Below are positions 1-5,852 of a stretch of DNA of 8,471 nucleotides, piece by piece. The notes under the pieces are model-generated. The model was not told where the DNA came from. It ran no database searches and saw only the letters and a list, made by a program, of their open reading frames with translations. The position numbers and the translations under genes are program-made. The stretch spans positions 1-8,471 of the forward strand of contig QIMB01000366.1 of assembly GCA_003233615.1 (NCBI GenBank), in the 5' to 3' direction. The first letter of the stretch is position 1; the number at the start of each line of letters is the position of its first letter. This DNA is from Nitrospirota bacterium (GTDB lineage Bacteria; Nitrospirota; Nitrospiria; Nitrospirales; UBA8639).

Positions 1-8
1 CTCCCTTT
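1..8 (-). promoter_or_regulatory. Probable ribosome-binding site of a gene lying just outside the left edge
   Basis: On the minus strand the window ends with AAAGGGAG, a good Shine-Dalgarno sequence, about 54 nt after the mnhF stop. No ATG, GTG or TTG occurs between the mnhF stop and the edge, so the next gene must start outside. In Mrp/Mnh operons the gene after mnhF is normally mnhG, so that is the expectation, but no coding sequence of it is visible. Confidence 0.4.
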
Positions 9-61
9 ATACGCTTCCCGCCTTCGGAGTTTTCCTCTTGTTTGGTTCCGGCTAGGCAGGG

Positions 62-328
62 TTAAGGCAGTCCTTTTTGCTCTAGGTATTTGGCCACGGC
101 TAAAGCTCCAACAACATTGAGCAACGCATAGCCGGTGGAGATATCAATAAACATCTCAACCCGGTCATAAACGATACCAATCACGATCAGTAAGATAATC
201 GCTTTCGTTGAGATCCCATTCAGCCCAAGTACACGATCGAAAATCGTCGGACCCTGAAGAACGCGATACAAATAGGCGCCAATCAGACCAGTCAGCACTA
301 ACAGCACAAACAGGAAAAAGGTTGTCAT
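62..328 (-). CDS. mnhF: Na+/H+ antiporter subunit F (MnhF/MrpF family)
   Basis: This 88-residue membrane protein is the small F subunit of the multi-subunit Mrp/Mnh cation:proton antiporter of the inner membrane. Three hydrophobic helices are visible at about residues 4-22, 38-54 and 63-80. Between the first two lies the family's conserved GPTIFDRVLGLN segment (residues 26-37), and the third carries the usual ALLNVVGALAVAKY stretch. Length is normal for the family (about 85-95 aa). Its ATG overlaps the mnhE stop by four bases (ATGA, 325-328), so the two are translationally coupled and co-transcribed. F subunits do not form the ion path alone; the large NuoL/M/N-like subunits must lie outside the window to the left. 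Some complexes pairing DUF2309 proteins with Mrp-like subunits are known, so this set may serve carbon uptake rather than general pH homeostasis. That last point is inference. Confidence 0.9.
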   Translation of the reverse strand: MTTFFLFVLLVLTGLIGAYLYRVLQGPTIFDRVLGLNGISTKAIILLIVIGIVYDRVEMFIDISTGYALLNVVGALAVAKYLEQKGLP

Positions 329-819
329 GAGGTTGGCGCTCTTTCCCCGAAAACCTCGGCAATCTTGGATTCGATCCGTCCGCTCGTGACATCTTCACCC
401 GAGACCTCATCCATGGCATGTACAAGGAGCACTCGTCCATTCACTTCTACCGTGATGGTTCCAGGCGTTAAGGTAATAGAATTGCCTAGAAGGACGACTG
501 CAGGTGGTTCTTGCAATGTCGATTCATAACGAATCAAACGGGGATGGATGGGGAGACGAGGATGAAGGATGAGTTTTGTTAAATGCAGGCTACTGTGAAC
601 AATCCGCGTAAAGAGCCATGGGAGATACAATAGAATTTTTCCCCACAGACGAAACCGGGGAACAAAAGTTGAGTGGCCGGAATTGATCCATGCAACACAG
701 AAGGACAGTACGAGACCCAATCCAAGATGGAAGATATCAAATTTTCCCGATAGCATCACCCACATCACAAATAATGCTGCTGTCTTGAGAATTAAGAATT
801 GAGAAGATATCGGTCTCAT
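325..819 (-). CDS. mnhE: Na+/H+ antiporter subunit E (MnhE/MrpE family)
   Basis: This 164-residue protein is the E subunit of an Mrp/Mnh-type antiporter. It has two or three N-terminal membrane helices (about residues 8-25, 29-44 and 58-73). A soluble C-terminal domain follows, with the family signature GNSITLTPGTITVEVNGRVLLVHAMD in its second half, broken only by normal variation. Length fits the family (about 150-180 aa). The open frame continues upstream to a TTG at 879, but that codon lies inside the U-tract of a strong intrinsic terminator, so the ATG at 819 is the start. It is preceded by a modest AGAAGA purine stretch. The gene has a promoter just after dabA and a long structured leader, so it is controlled separately from dabA. 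It overlaps mnhF by ATGA. The identification is by family; ion specificity cannot be read from the sequence. Confidence 0.88.
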   Translation of the reverse strand: MRPISSQFLILKTAALFVMWVMLSGKFDIFHLGLGLVLSFCVAWINSGHSTFVPRFRLWGKILLYLPWLFTRIVHSSLHLTKLILHPRLPIHPRLIRYESTLQEPPAVVLLGNSITLTPGTITVEVNGRVLLVHAMDEVSGEDVTSGRIESKIAEVFGERAPTS

Positions 820-877
820 GCTGTCTTCTGTACAAAAAACTGAAACTGCCCCATGGACGCTTCGTTCATCTTTCCCC

Positions 878-934
878 AAAAAAAAAGCCGACCGGATGCT
901 TCGAATACCTCATTCGAATAGCGTCTGGTCGGCT
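878..934 (-). terminator. Intrinsic terminator in the mnhE leader, also the first terminator after dabA
   Basis: A 15-position stem (886-900 with 920-934, two non-Watson-Crick positions that are G-U in the RNA) continues into an inner stem TCGAAT/ATTCGA (901-906 with 912-917) with a 5-nt loop. On the minus strand it is followed directly by nine T residues (886-878). It lies 58 nt before the mnhE ATG and downstream of the mnhE promoter, so it is placed as an attenuator or riboswitch expression platform. It is also the first visible terminator for dabA transcripts. Confidence 0.85.
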
Positions 935-1050
935 CGTACTTTTACCGGACTTGCGATCAAGACAGAACCAGCTACCCTACATGCCGGGAAGATTTTCTCC
1001 TCAAAGTGGTTTGAGTCCCTCAATCGGAATCCGAAATAGGATGCGGTTGA
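935..1050 (-). promoter_or_regulatory. Structured leader RNA of mnhE, candidate riboswitch aptamer (copy A)
   Basis: The untranslated leader between the mnhE promoter and its terminator contains a perfect hairpin CTCAAA-CCAC-TTTGAG (1000-1015). Next is a CCC...GGG hairpin whose 3' side is part of the 13-nt core TGTAGGGTAGCTG (981-969). The identical 13-nt core occurs in the leader of the SulP gene. The CTGGTT at the 3' end of the core (971-966) can pair with GACCAG (930-925), which is part of the 5' arm of the terminator stem. The two structures are therefore mutually exclusive, as in a transcription-terminating riboswitch. Given the antiporter gene downstream, the Na+-I (DUF1646) riboswitch class is the leading hypothesis. 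I cannot confirm its consensus from memory, so class and ligand are inference. Confidence 0.6.
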
Positions 1051-1081
1051 AGGCACCAATCATCTGTATGATGTATCAAAT

Positions 1082-1110
1082 GTTATAACAGGGTTTCCCC
1101 CACTGCTCAA
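1082..1110 (-). promoter_or_regulatory. Sigma-70-type promoter for mnhEF
   Basis: TTGAGC (1110-1105) and TATAAC (1087-1082) are separated by exactly 17 nt, a good match to the housekeeping -35/-10 pattern. The -35 box begins about 10 nt after the dabA stop codon. Transcription would start near 1075 and run through the candidate aptamer and terminator into mnhE. Confidence 0.6.
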
Positions 1111-1119
1111 CCGACAAAA

Positions 1120-4100
1120 TTAGGTTGTGACACTTGCAAGTTGATTCATATGAATAGGTTCCCACGTGGCATCAGGGTTATATCGATGAAACTCAAACGT
1201 GTTCGGATCTAGGGCGACGAGATTGACCCATTGATTATGAAACAATTGTTGTAGGATGGCATGCCTCTGAATGATAGGTGAGATCACATGTGGCGACGCT
1301 TCAATGATCGCCAGCAGCCGCATCGGTTCGTGGTAATGGAGGTCTCCATCATTCACCGTCTGCAAGGGAAAGCCTGTTTGTAAATCACTTTGGCTTCCTA
1401 GCATGACGCCAATCCCCGAGACGACATTATGAATCACCTTGCTCCCGCCTCCATAGAACCAAGGGTCAACTCCGGAAAAGTAATAGCCCATGTTGATCCA
1501 CTCCCCGACAATCAAGGGCGCCGTCATAATTTTTTCGAGCATGACACCTTCGGGATCTGAAACAGGAGCATAGGAGTGCAAAAAGACACGACCGCCTAAA
1601 TCGAGACCTTTGGTCAATTTCCTTCTTCCGATGAGAAAAGATGCATTGCCAGCCAGCCCCCACTCGGGCCGAGGATTGGCCCAATCGCAACTTCGTTCCT
1701 TCACGTGAACAAAGGCCCTCTCGGGAGAAATCGCGGCCGACGCACCTGGGAGGCGATGACACCGTTCTAACGCCTGGTGGGCTCCTGCTTGCTCAAGATC
1801 ACGTCTCAACACACGTACATCCTCGGCATGGCTCTCGGGCAGCTCTTCGACATCATAAAACGTGACCCGATCCGTTGTCGTCGTGTGCTTGCCTGGGAGA
1901 AACCAGGTGTCATCAGGAATCATCAACCCTTTCTCTTTCAGGATACGACGGACCTCGGACTCATTGGCCATAGCTGCAAACACACGAGCAGTGGGGTCCC
2001 CGGGATTGCCGCCACAGGCTCCACAATCCAATGCCCCGAAATACGGATTGTTGTCTGTCTGACTTCCGTGGCCACAGAGGACGACCAACCGACCGAAGTT
2101 GTTGGTCAGTCCCATCGCCCGAAGTCCATTTTCTATGAAGGTTGCCCGTTCGGTTACAGAAAAGCCCTGGGCGAGTCCTGCGGGAATCCCCTCGTTTTCT
2201 ACCTCGCCAAATTTCGGGTGAAGAGGATCGGGTGGGGAGGAAACAGCGATCTGTGTCGGGACTGGATACGTCAACCATCTTTGGATTCTTGCCGTCATCG
2301 CATGGAAAGGCTTTTGAATCAATGTTTTGCCGATTAAACCGACACTAAAGAAAAGCCCTAGCACATCAATCAGCATCAGCGAGCTAACCGGATTATGTTT
2401 CAGATCGTGAAACAGATGATGTCCCAGTTGATGCCATCGAGTTCCTGAGGAATAACGTTGCAAGGCCTGGCCTTCTCCGGATCGAGGAATTTCCGTGACT
2501 GCATGATTAGGCGAAAGTAATACCGGGCATAAGGCAGACCGTTCCTCACTATCAAAGGCTTGATGACTGATGGGAATACCAAAGAACCCCGCAAACCCGA
2601 ACGTTTCATACGGCCCTTGAGCTTCGATATGACGACGGAAGGATTCCGACCGCACATCTATACAGAACACTAATTGCGCTCGTGGCCGATCATCTTCGTC
2701 AGGAACCGTGCCACGATGCGCGGATAATTGTGCAATCAAATTTTCACGAAACGCGTCTTCATAGGCTTCTAACCAGACCGGACCATGCCGATCCGATGGA
2801 AAACCCTCTACCCAATTGAGGAGGGTGTTGAGGTTGTCTGGAGAGAGATCTTGAATTTCTATGTGAGAGAGTTCGAGAAATTGAGCTAAGTGGAAAAGAC
2901 GCCAGGCATCACGACACACTCCCTGAGTATACTGATCAGGAGCATGAGAATCCGGACCGATCAACTGTTTGTATTCGTCAGGACGGTTCTGCCAATAGGC
3001 GACTATGCTTGGCAATATTCCAGCAATGCCCCAGTACCGCTGGCATTCAACGTGAACCAACTCCACTTCATAGAACAGACGGACAGCAAGGTACTGCATC
3101 GGATCAATAGGATGCTGACGTTGGGCATGATACGCCGGGTTCTCCCCCAGCCAACGAATAAGCCCTGTCCACCCGGGTAATTGGGATAATTGTCGGGAAA
3201 GGTAGTCACGCCATCGTTCTTTGGGAATGCCAAGATGATGCAAACTACGCACAATGGCATCTTCTGGCTCATCTGGAAGATCACGAACTTTTTGGGAAAA
3301 TTCTTTAATCCCTATGAGGGAACCTGTGTGATCATGTTGCGCTAATTCTCTCCAGGCATGGTAGAACCCGTTCTGTCGTAAAGGCATCTCCCATCCCGCC
3401 AACCCTTCATCAACAAAAGCGGCAATCCATTTGATGAGTTGATTATTCACTTGTTCAACAATTGAAGAACCGGTCAACGTCTCCACCCAATCACTCATCG
3501 TTCGTTGGGCTGGTAAGGAAATTCGTGGAGAACGTGGTTCTTCCTGTGAGGTTTGAGTCTGCGATAGAGACTGAGGATTCGAAGAATAATGATGGCTTGT
3601 TGGATCAGAAAGACCCAATGCGGACAAGACGCTTTTCCACACATTGGTCAGATACGCTTCTTCGGGATAGTCCCGACACAGTTCGCATTCCTCAATTGTT
3701 CGTTGAATAATGCGTTGTTTTGATTCTTCCGGAAGATCCTGACGAAATCGTTGAGTGGCTCCAATGCCAGTAAATTCCCAAGTCAACAACGCGGGATCTA
3801 AAGCCTCGAGCCCAAATAACAAATGCAATCGCCAGACATCCGTTGCGGTAATCTGACGACTGCCAACCCGAATGTCGAATTGTTTTTCCTCTTGAGGCCC
3901 CACTCGTTCAAAAGCCCGCCTCACTCCTTCTTCAGTGATTCGGCCCTCACGATAGAATTGGCGATATTCTTCATTGGCTAGGTATCCATTCCCTCCCAAC
4001 AGATGTTTAGCTTTTCGAATGGCTTGATCGAAGGGGAGGTATTCCAATCCGTGAATGGGATTTTGGGCAATAAACGTCTTCATCGGCCAGAATGGCGCAA

Positions 4101-4194
4101 TCGGTTCGCTGGCTTCCTCAATGATATGACGGAGATGTAGGCGTTCGTCTTGGGAAAGTGGGGGGGCTTGTTCCGTTGTTCCTTGAGCAATCAT
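1120..4194 (-). CDS. dabA: DabA/MpsB: carbonic-anhydrase-like subunit of the DAB inorganic-carbon pump (DUF2309)
   Basis: This 1024-residue protein belongs to the DUF2309 family (DabA of Halothiobacillus, MpsB of Staphylococcus). It is a zinc-dependent, beta-carbonic-anhydrase-like subunit that works at the cytoplasmic face of a NuoL-like membrane partner (DabB/MpsA) and hydrates CO2 vectorially. The N-terminal motif IAPFWPMKTFIAQNPIHGLE (residues 32-51) is typical. The predicted active-site residues are all present: C511 and D513 in VFCIDVRSES, H709 in VLCGHGSQ, and C724 in ALDCGACGG. The C-x-D spacing and the 15-residue H-to-C spacing equal those I recall for the characterised enzyme (C351, D353, H524, C539). 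Length is at the long end of normal (about 800-1050). The ATG at 4194 fits the family N-terminus, but its ribosome-binding site is weak. No DabB partner lies in the window. mnhE follows from its own promoter. Confidence 0.93.
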   Translation of the reverse strand: MIAQGTTEQAPPLSQDERLHLRHIIEEASEPIAPFWPMKTFIAQNPIHGLEYLPFDQAIRKAKHLLGGNGYLANEEYRQFYREGRITEEGVRRAFERVGPQEEKQFDIRVGSRQITATDVWRLHLLFGLEALDPALLTWEFTGIGATQRFRQDLPEESKQRIIQRTIEECELCRDYPEEAYLTNVWKSVLSALGLSDPTSHHYSSNPQSLSQTQTSQEEPRSPRISLPAQRTMSDWVETLTGSSIVEQVNNQLIKWIAAFVDEGLAGWEMPLRQNGFYHAWRELAQHDHTGSLIGIKEFSQKVRDLPDEPEDAIVRSLHHLGIPKERWRDYLSRQLSQLPGWTGLIRWLGENPAYHAQRQHPIDPMQYLAVRLFYEVELVHVECQRYWGIAGILPSIVAYWQNRPDEYKQLIGPDSHAPDQYTQGVCRDAWRLFHLAQFLELSHIEIQDLSPDNLNTLLNWVEGFPSDRHGPVWLEAYEDAFRENLIAQLSAHRGTVPDEDDRPRAQLVFCIDVRSESFRRHIEAQGPYETFGFAGFFGIPISHQAFDSEERSALCPVLLSPNHAVTEIPRSGEGQALQRYSSGTRWHQLGHHLFHDLKHNPVSSLMLIDVLGLFFSVGLIGKTLIQKPFHAMTARIQRWLTYPVPTQIAVSSPPDPLHPKFGEVENEGIPAGLAQGFSVTERATFIENGLRAMGLTNNFGRLVVLCGHGSQTDNNPYFGALDCGACGGNPGDPTARVFAAMANESEVRRILKEKGLMIPDDTWFLPGKHTTTTDRVTFYDVEELPESHAEDVRVLRRDLEQAGAHQALERCHRLPGASAAISPERAFVHVKERSCDWANPRPEWGLAGNASFLIGRRKLTKGLDLGGRVFLHSYAPVSDPEGVMLEKIMTAPLIVGEWINMGYYFSGVDPWFYGGGSKVIHNVVSGIGVMLGSQSDLQTGFPLQTVNDGDLHYHEPMRLLAIIEASPHVISPIIQRHAILQQLFHNQWVNLVALDPNTFEFHRYNPDATWEPIHMNQLASVTT

Positions 4195-4333
4195 GGTCTT
4201 ATTGGCGTTTTCTCTGATTATTCAGTATTTTTTTGCGCTCGATGGGAATCGAATTTTAGTGATGGATTCCACTGAAAATCTGTATTGAACAGAATACCTG
4301 CAGTGATTCTTTCTATCCTAATGAAGCAACCCC
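4195..4333 (-). promoter_or_regulatory. dabA leader/intergenic region with an imperfect hairpin and a block shared with the dabA relic
   Basis: The 139-nt gap between the small antitoxin-like gene and dabA holds a nested inverted repeat (CACTG/CAGTG at 4305-4301 with 4274-4270, enclosing TCTGT/ACAGA at 4293-4289 with 4283-4279). It has no U-tract, so it is not an evident terminator. The block at 4221-4244 (core TTTTTGCGC-N-CGATG on the plus strand) recurs upstream of the dabA relic at 5371-5394. This could be a conserved promoter or operator region, but no convincing -35/-10 pair can be read here. Confidence 0.3.
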
Positions 4334-4537
4334 TTACTTCACTGATTGATCTGAATAGATGTGATCTGGATATTCTTCACTGATAATTCCATTTTCGACA
4401 ATGACCACAGCCGTACCGTTTTGCTGTGCCAACTTCCTGGCTTTGATAGCTGCGCGCTTCATGGCAGTTTCTGCATGAATAAGATCAGGGTCTCTTTGTT
4501 GTTGCGACGTCTCCGGATGCAATTGACGGCTACTCAT
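4334..4537 (-). CDS. Small partner of the zeta-like kinase, probable antitoxin
   Basis: This is a 67-residue soluble protein with no membrane segment. The first 20 residues are polar and Gln-rich. Residues 21-40 form a likely amphipathic helix (AETAMKRAAIKARKLAQQNG). A short strand-turn-strand (TAVVIVENGIISEE, 42-55) and a short polar tail follow. Small proteins with this helix plus 'GTxxVxxxxGxI' layout often sit directly behind zeta-toxin-like/COG4185 P-loop proteins. The ATG overlaps the stop of the kinase gene (ATGA, 4534-4537), and AAGGAG (4554-4549) lies 11 nt upstream, so the two genes are coupled. The antitoxin role is inferred from this arrangement. It is not the classical epsilon antitoxin, and the toxin-first order is the reverse of epsilon-zeta. 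Confidence 0.65.
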   Translation of the reverse strand: MSSRQLHPETSQQQRDPDLIHAETAMKRAAIKARKLAQQNGTAVVIVENGIISEEYPDHIYSDQSVK

Positions 4538-5064
4538 GATTTCATATACTCCTTAATCAGTTTCGGGATCCTTCCAGTATTATCATACACCGCCCATTCA
4601 TCGACAAGTGGTTGATATAAGGTATGCAGATTGTGTAAGCCTGCATCGAAACGTCTGCGAATGACCTGCTCAGGTACATGATGACCACCGGCCCTGACTC
4701 TTTGACGCACACGGGCCATAGCCAGTTCTGGAGAATCCAGTTGTAGGAAAAAAAGCTTCACGCAATATCCCATATTCTGCCATTTAGGAATAAGTCTGGC
4801 ATAAGTGCGACCACTCAGGGTGGTTTCAAATGCAAAGGTAATCCCTTTGTGTGCATTGGTATGAATCTCGGTCAACATTAACCTTCCAGCTTTCAATGCG
4901 GCACGTTCTGGTTCAAAAGGGGCCAACCCGGCTGCAATCAGATCGGCATTGACAAAAACAGGGCACGCGGCCTCATGAGGTAAAAACTCGGCAGCAAACG
5001 TTGTCTTTCCTGCTCCATCAGGGCCAGCAATAATAATAATTTTTTTGTCTTTAGATGAATTCAT
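4534..5064 (-). CDS. Zeta-toxin-like P-loop kinase (COG4185 type)
   Basis: This 176-residue cytoplasmic P-loop NTPase has a Walker A motif GPDGAGKTT at residues 14-22. It also has a VNADLIAAGL segment (38-47), the ETTLSGR motif (80-86) typical of zeta-type kinases, and an Arg-rich lid RVRQRVRAGGHHVP (118-131) followed by RRFD. Well-studied zeta toxins phosphorylate UDP-N-acetylglucosamine and block peptidoglycan synthesis. Many family members, including the COG4185 group this resembles, have unknown substrates. The catalytic motifs appear intact and the length is normal for the group. The start at 5064 gives a short hydrophilic leader before the first strand, and a weak GGA lies about 9 nt upstream. 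With the overlapping small gene it looks like a toxin-antitoxin pair lodged between dabA and the relic of a second dabA. The toxin role is inference. Confidence 0.78.
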   Translation of the reverse strand: MNSSKDKKIIIIAGPDGAGKTTFAAEFLPHEAACPVFVNADLIAAGLAPFEPERAALKAGRLMLTEIHTNAHKGITFAFETTLSGRTYARLIPKWQNMGYCVKLFFLQLDSPELAMARVRQRVRAGGHHVPEQVIRRRFDAGLHNLHTLYQPLVDEWAVYDNTGRIPKLIKEYMKS

Positions 5065-5151
5065 TGTTTTTCCATGCCTGATGAACCGGAAGGATGCCCT
5101 TTAGCCACACGGCTTGGTTTACCTCTTCGATATTTATTAAAACCGTTGAAA

Positions 5152-5326
5152 TAACGTGATCAAACGGCAGGTGTTCTAACCCATGAATGGGGGTATGGTG
5201 GATAAATGTCTTCATCGGCCAAAATTGCGCAATCGGTTCGCTGGCTTCCTCGATGACATGACGGAGACGTACTCATTCGGCTTGAGTTAAGGATTGGGAT
5301 TTTTGGATTATTGATGTAGAAAACAT
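5152..5326 (-). pseudogene. dabA: Relic of a second dabA 5' end (truncated, in-frame stop)
   Basis: Reading from the ATG at 5326 gives a DabA-like N-terminus: 17 codons ending in LTQAE, a TGA at 5275-5273, then in the same frame RHVIEEASEPIAQFWPMKTF and a PIHGLEHLPFD segment. This matches residues about 13-58 of the intact DabA. A 25-base stretch is identical (5227-5251 and 4095-4119), and about 60 bases around it differ at only about five positions. Similarity stops abruptly near 5153, at the codons for PFD, and the remaining 960 or so codons are missing. The copy still has a good AGGAGA site (5336-5331) four bases before its ATG. It may be the remnant of a tandem dabA paralogue, or the old gene start displaced when the kinase pair was inserted. 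Confidence 0.85.
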
Positions 5327-5372
5327 GCACTCTCCTAGTTGCGTGAGCTGTCAAATACTCATGACGAAAGCC

Positions 5373-5401
5373 TCAATACTTTTTGCGCACGATGAGGTCA
5401 A
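5373..5401 (-). promoter_or_regulatory. Possible promoter of the lost dabA copy
   Basis: TTGACC (5401-5396) and TATTGA (5378-5373) are 17 nt apart on the minus strand. The spacer contains the GCGCAAAAA block that is also found upstream of intact dabA (4221-4244). The -35 is strong and the -10 weak. If active, it would now transcribe the relic and then the kinase/antitoxin pair. It overlaps the upstream part of mpsC on the other strand. Confidence 0.35.
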
Positions 5402-5418
5402 CAGGTTATTCTGAAATT

Positions 5419-5790
5419 ATGCAAAACGGACGAACGAAAGGCGAGACCGAGACGGCCATTCGTAATGCCATTATCAAGTTTGAGCAAGAATTCATGGGGC
5501 GAGGTCCTATGGATGTTAAAGCCTTTATTCTCCGTGATCTGGTCCTGGTCCGGTTGAAAGGCGTCCTTACCCCGGCAGAACGCCAATTGGCAAAAAGTGA
5601 CGAGGGGGTGGATATGGTCAAAGCCATGCGTCAAAATTTGATATCTCAAGGCCGCGAAAAACTCTGCGCACAATTGACTGAAATTACGGGAGCCAGCGTC
5701 GTGGGATTATTTACCGACATTGATGTCCACATTGGAGAACGAGTGATTGTGTTTTCACTCGACCAAGACCTCGAATCAATATTTTGTTGA
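5419..5790 (+). CDS. mpsC: DUF2294 / MpsC family protein
   Basis: This 123-residue soluble protein has the full DUF2294 pattern: an N-terminal helix IRNAIIKFEQEFMGRGP, then VKAFILRDLVLVRLKGVLTPAERQLA, and a C-terminal EITGASVVGLFTDIDVHIGERVIVFSLD. Pfam names this family MpsC after the Staphylococcus mpsABC locus, where MpsA is NuoL-like and MpsB is the DabA homologue. Finding it close to dabA therefore supports a role with the carbon pump; its biochemical function is not established. The start is uncertain. TTG 5383 and ATG 5392 are in frame, but both fall in a block duplicated from the dabA upstream region. ATG 5419 places about a dozen residues before the conserved helix, as in relatives. 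No strong ribosome-binding site decides it. The C-terminus is slightly short for the family. It is the only convincing plus-strand gene and converges on the SulP gene. Confidence 0.82.
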   Translation: MQNGRTKGETETAIRNAIIKFEQEFMGRGPMDVKAFILRDLVLVRLKGVLTPAERQLAKSDEGVDMVKAMRQNLISQGREKLCAQLTEITGASVVGLFTDIDVHIGERVIVFSLDQDLESIFC

Positions 5791-5852
5791 ACCCATCAGC
5801 GTTATGTCACTAACACTCCCGATTCAACCCTACGCCACCAATTAAAAAGCAT

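Noticed and set aside
820..879. Longer mnhE frame starting at TTG 879
   Set aside because: The codon and the following bases lie at the U-tract of a strong intrinsic terminator, and the extra 20 residues are not MnhE-like. ATG 819 starts directly at the family N-terminus.
818..1039. Plus-strand open frame of 73 codons
   Set aside because: It is antisense to the terminator and structured mnhE leader, has no family features and no ribosome-binding site of note.
1777..2337. Plus-strand open frame of 186 codons inside dabA
   Set aside because: It is antisense to the most conserved catalytic part of dabA, and the predicted protein is of low quality with no motif. It is a shadow of the coding strand.
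5273..5275. TGA in the dabA relic as a selenocysteine or recoded stop
   Set aside because: The equivalent residue in intact DabA is an ordinary Arg in a non-catalytic N-terminal helix, and the rest of the gene is missing, so simple decay explains it.
5160..5354. Minus-strand open frame of 64 codons over the dabA relic
   Set aside because: It is out of frame with the DabA similarity; the recognisable protein homology is in another frame.
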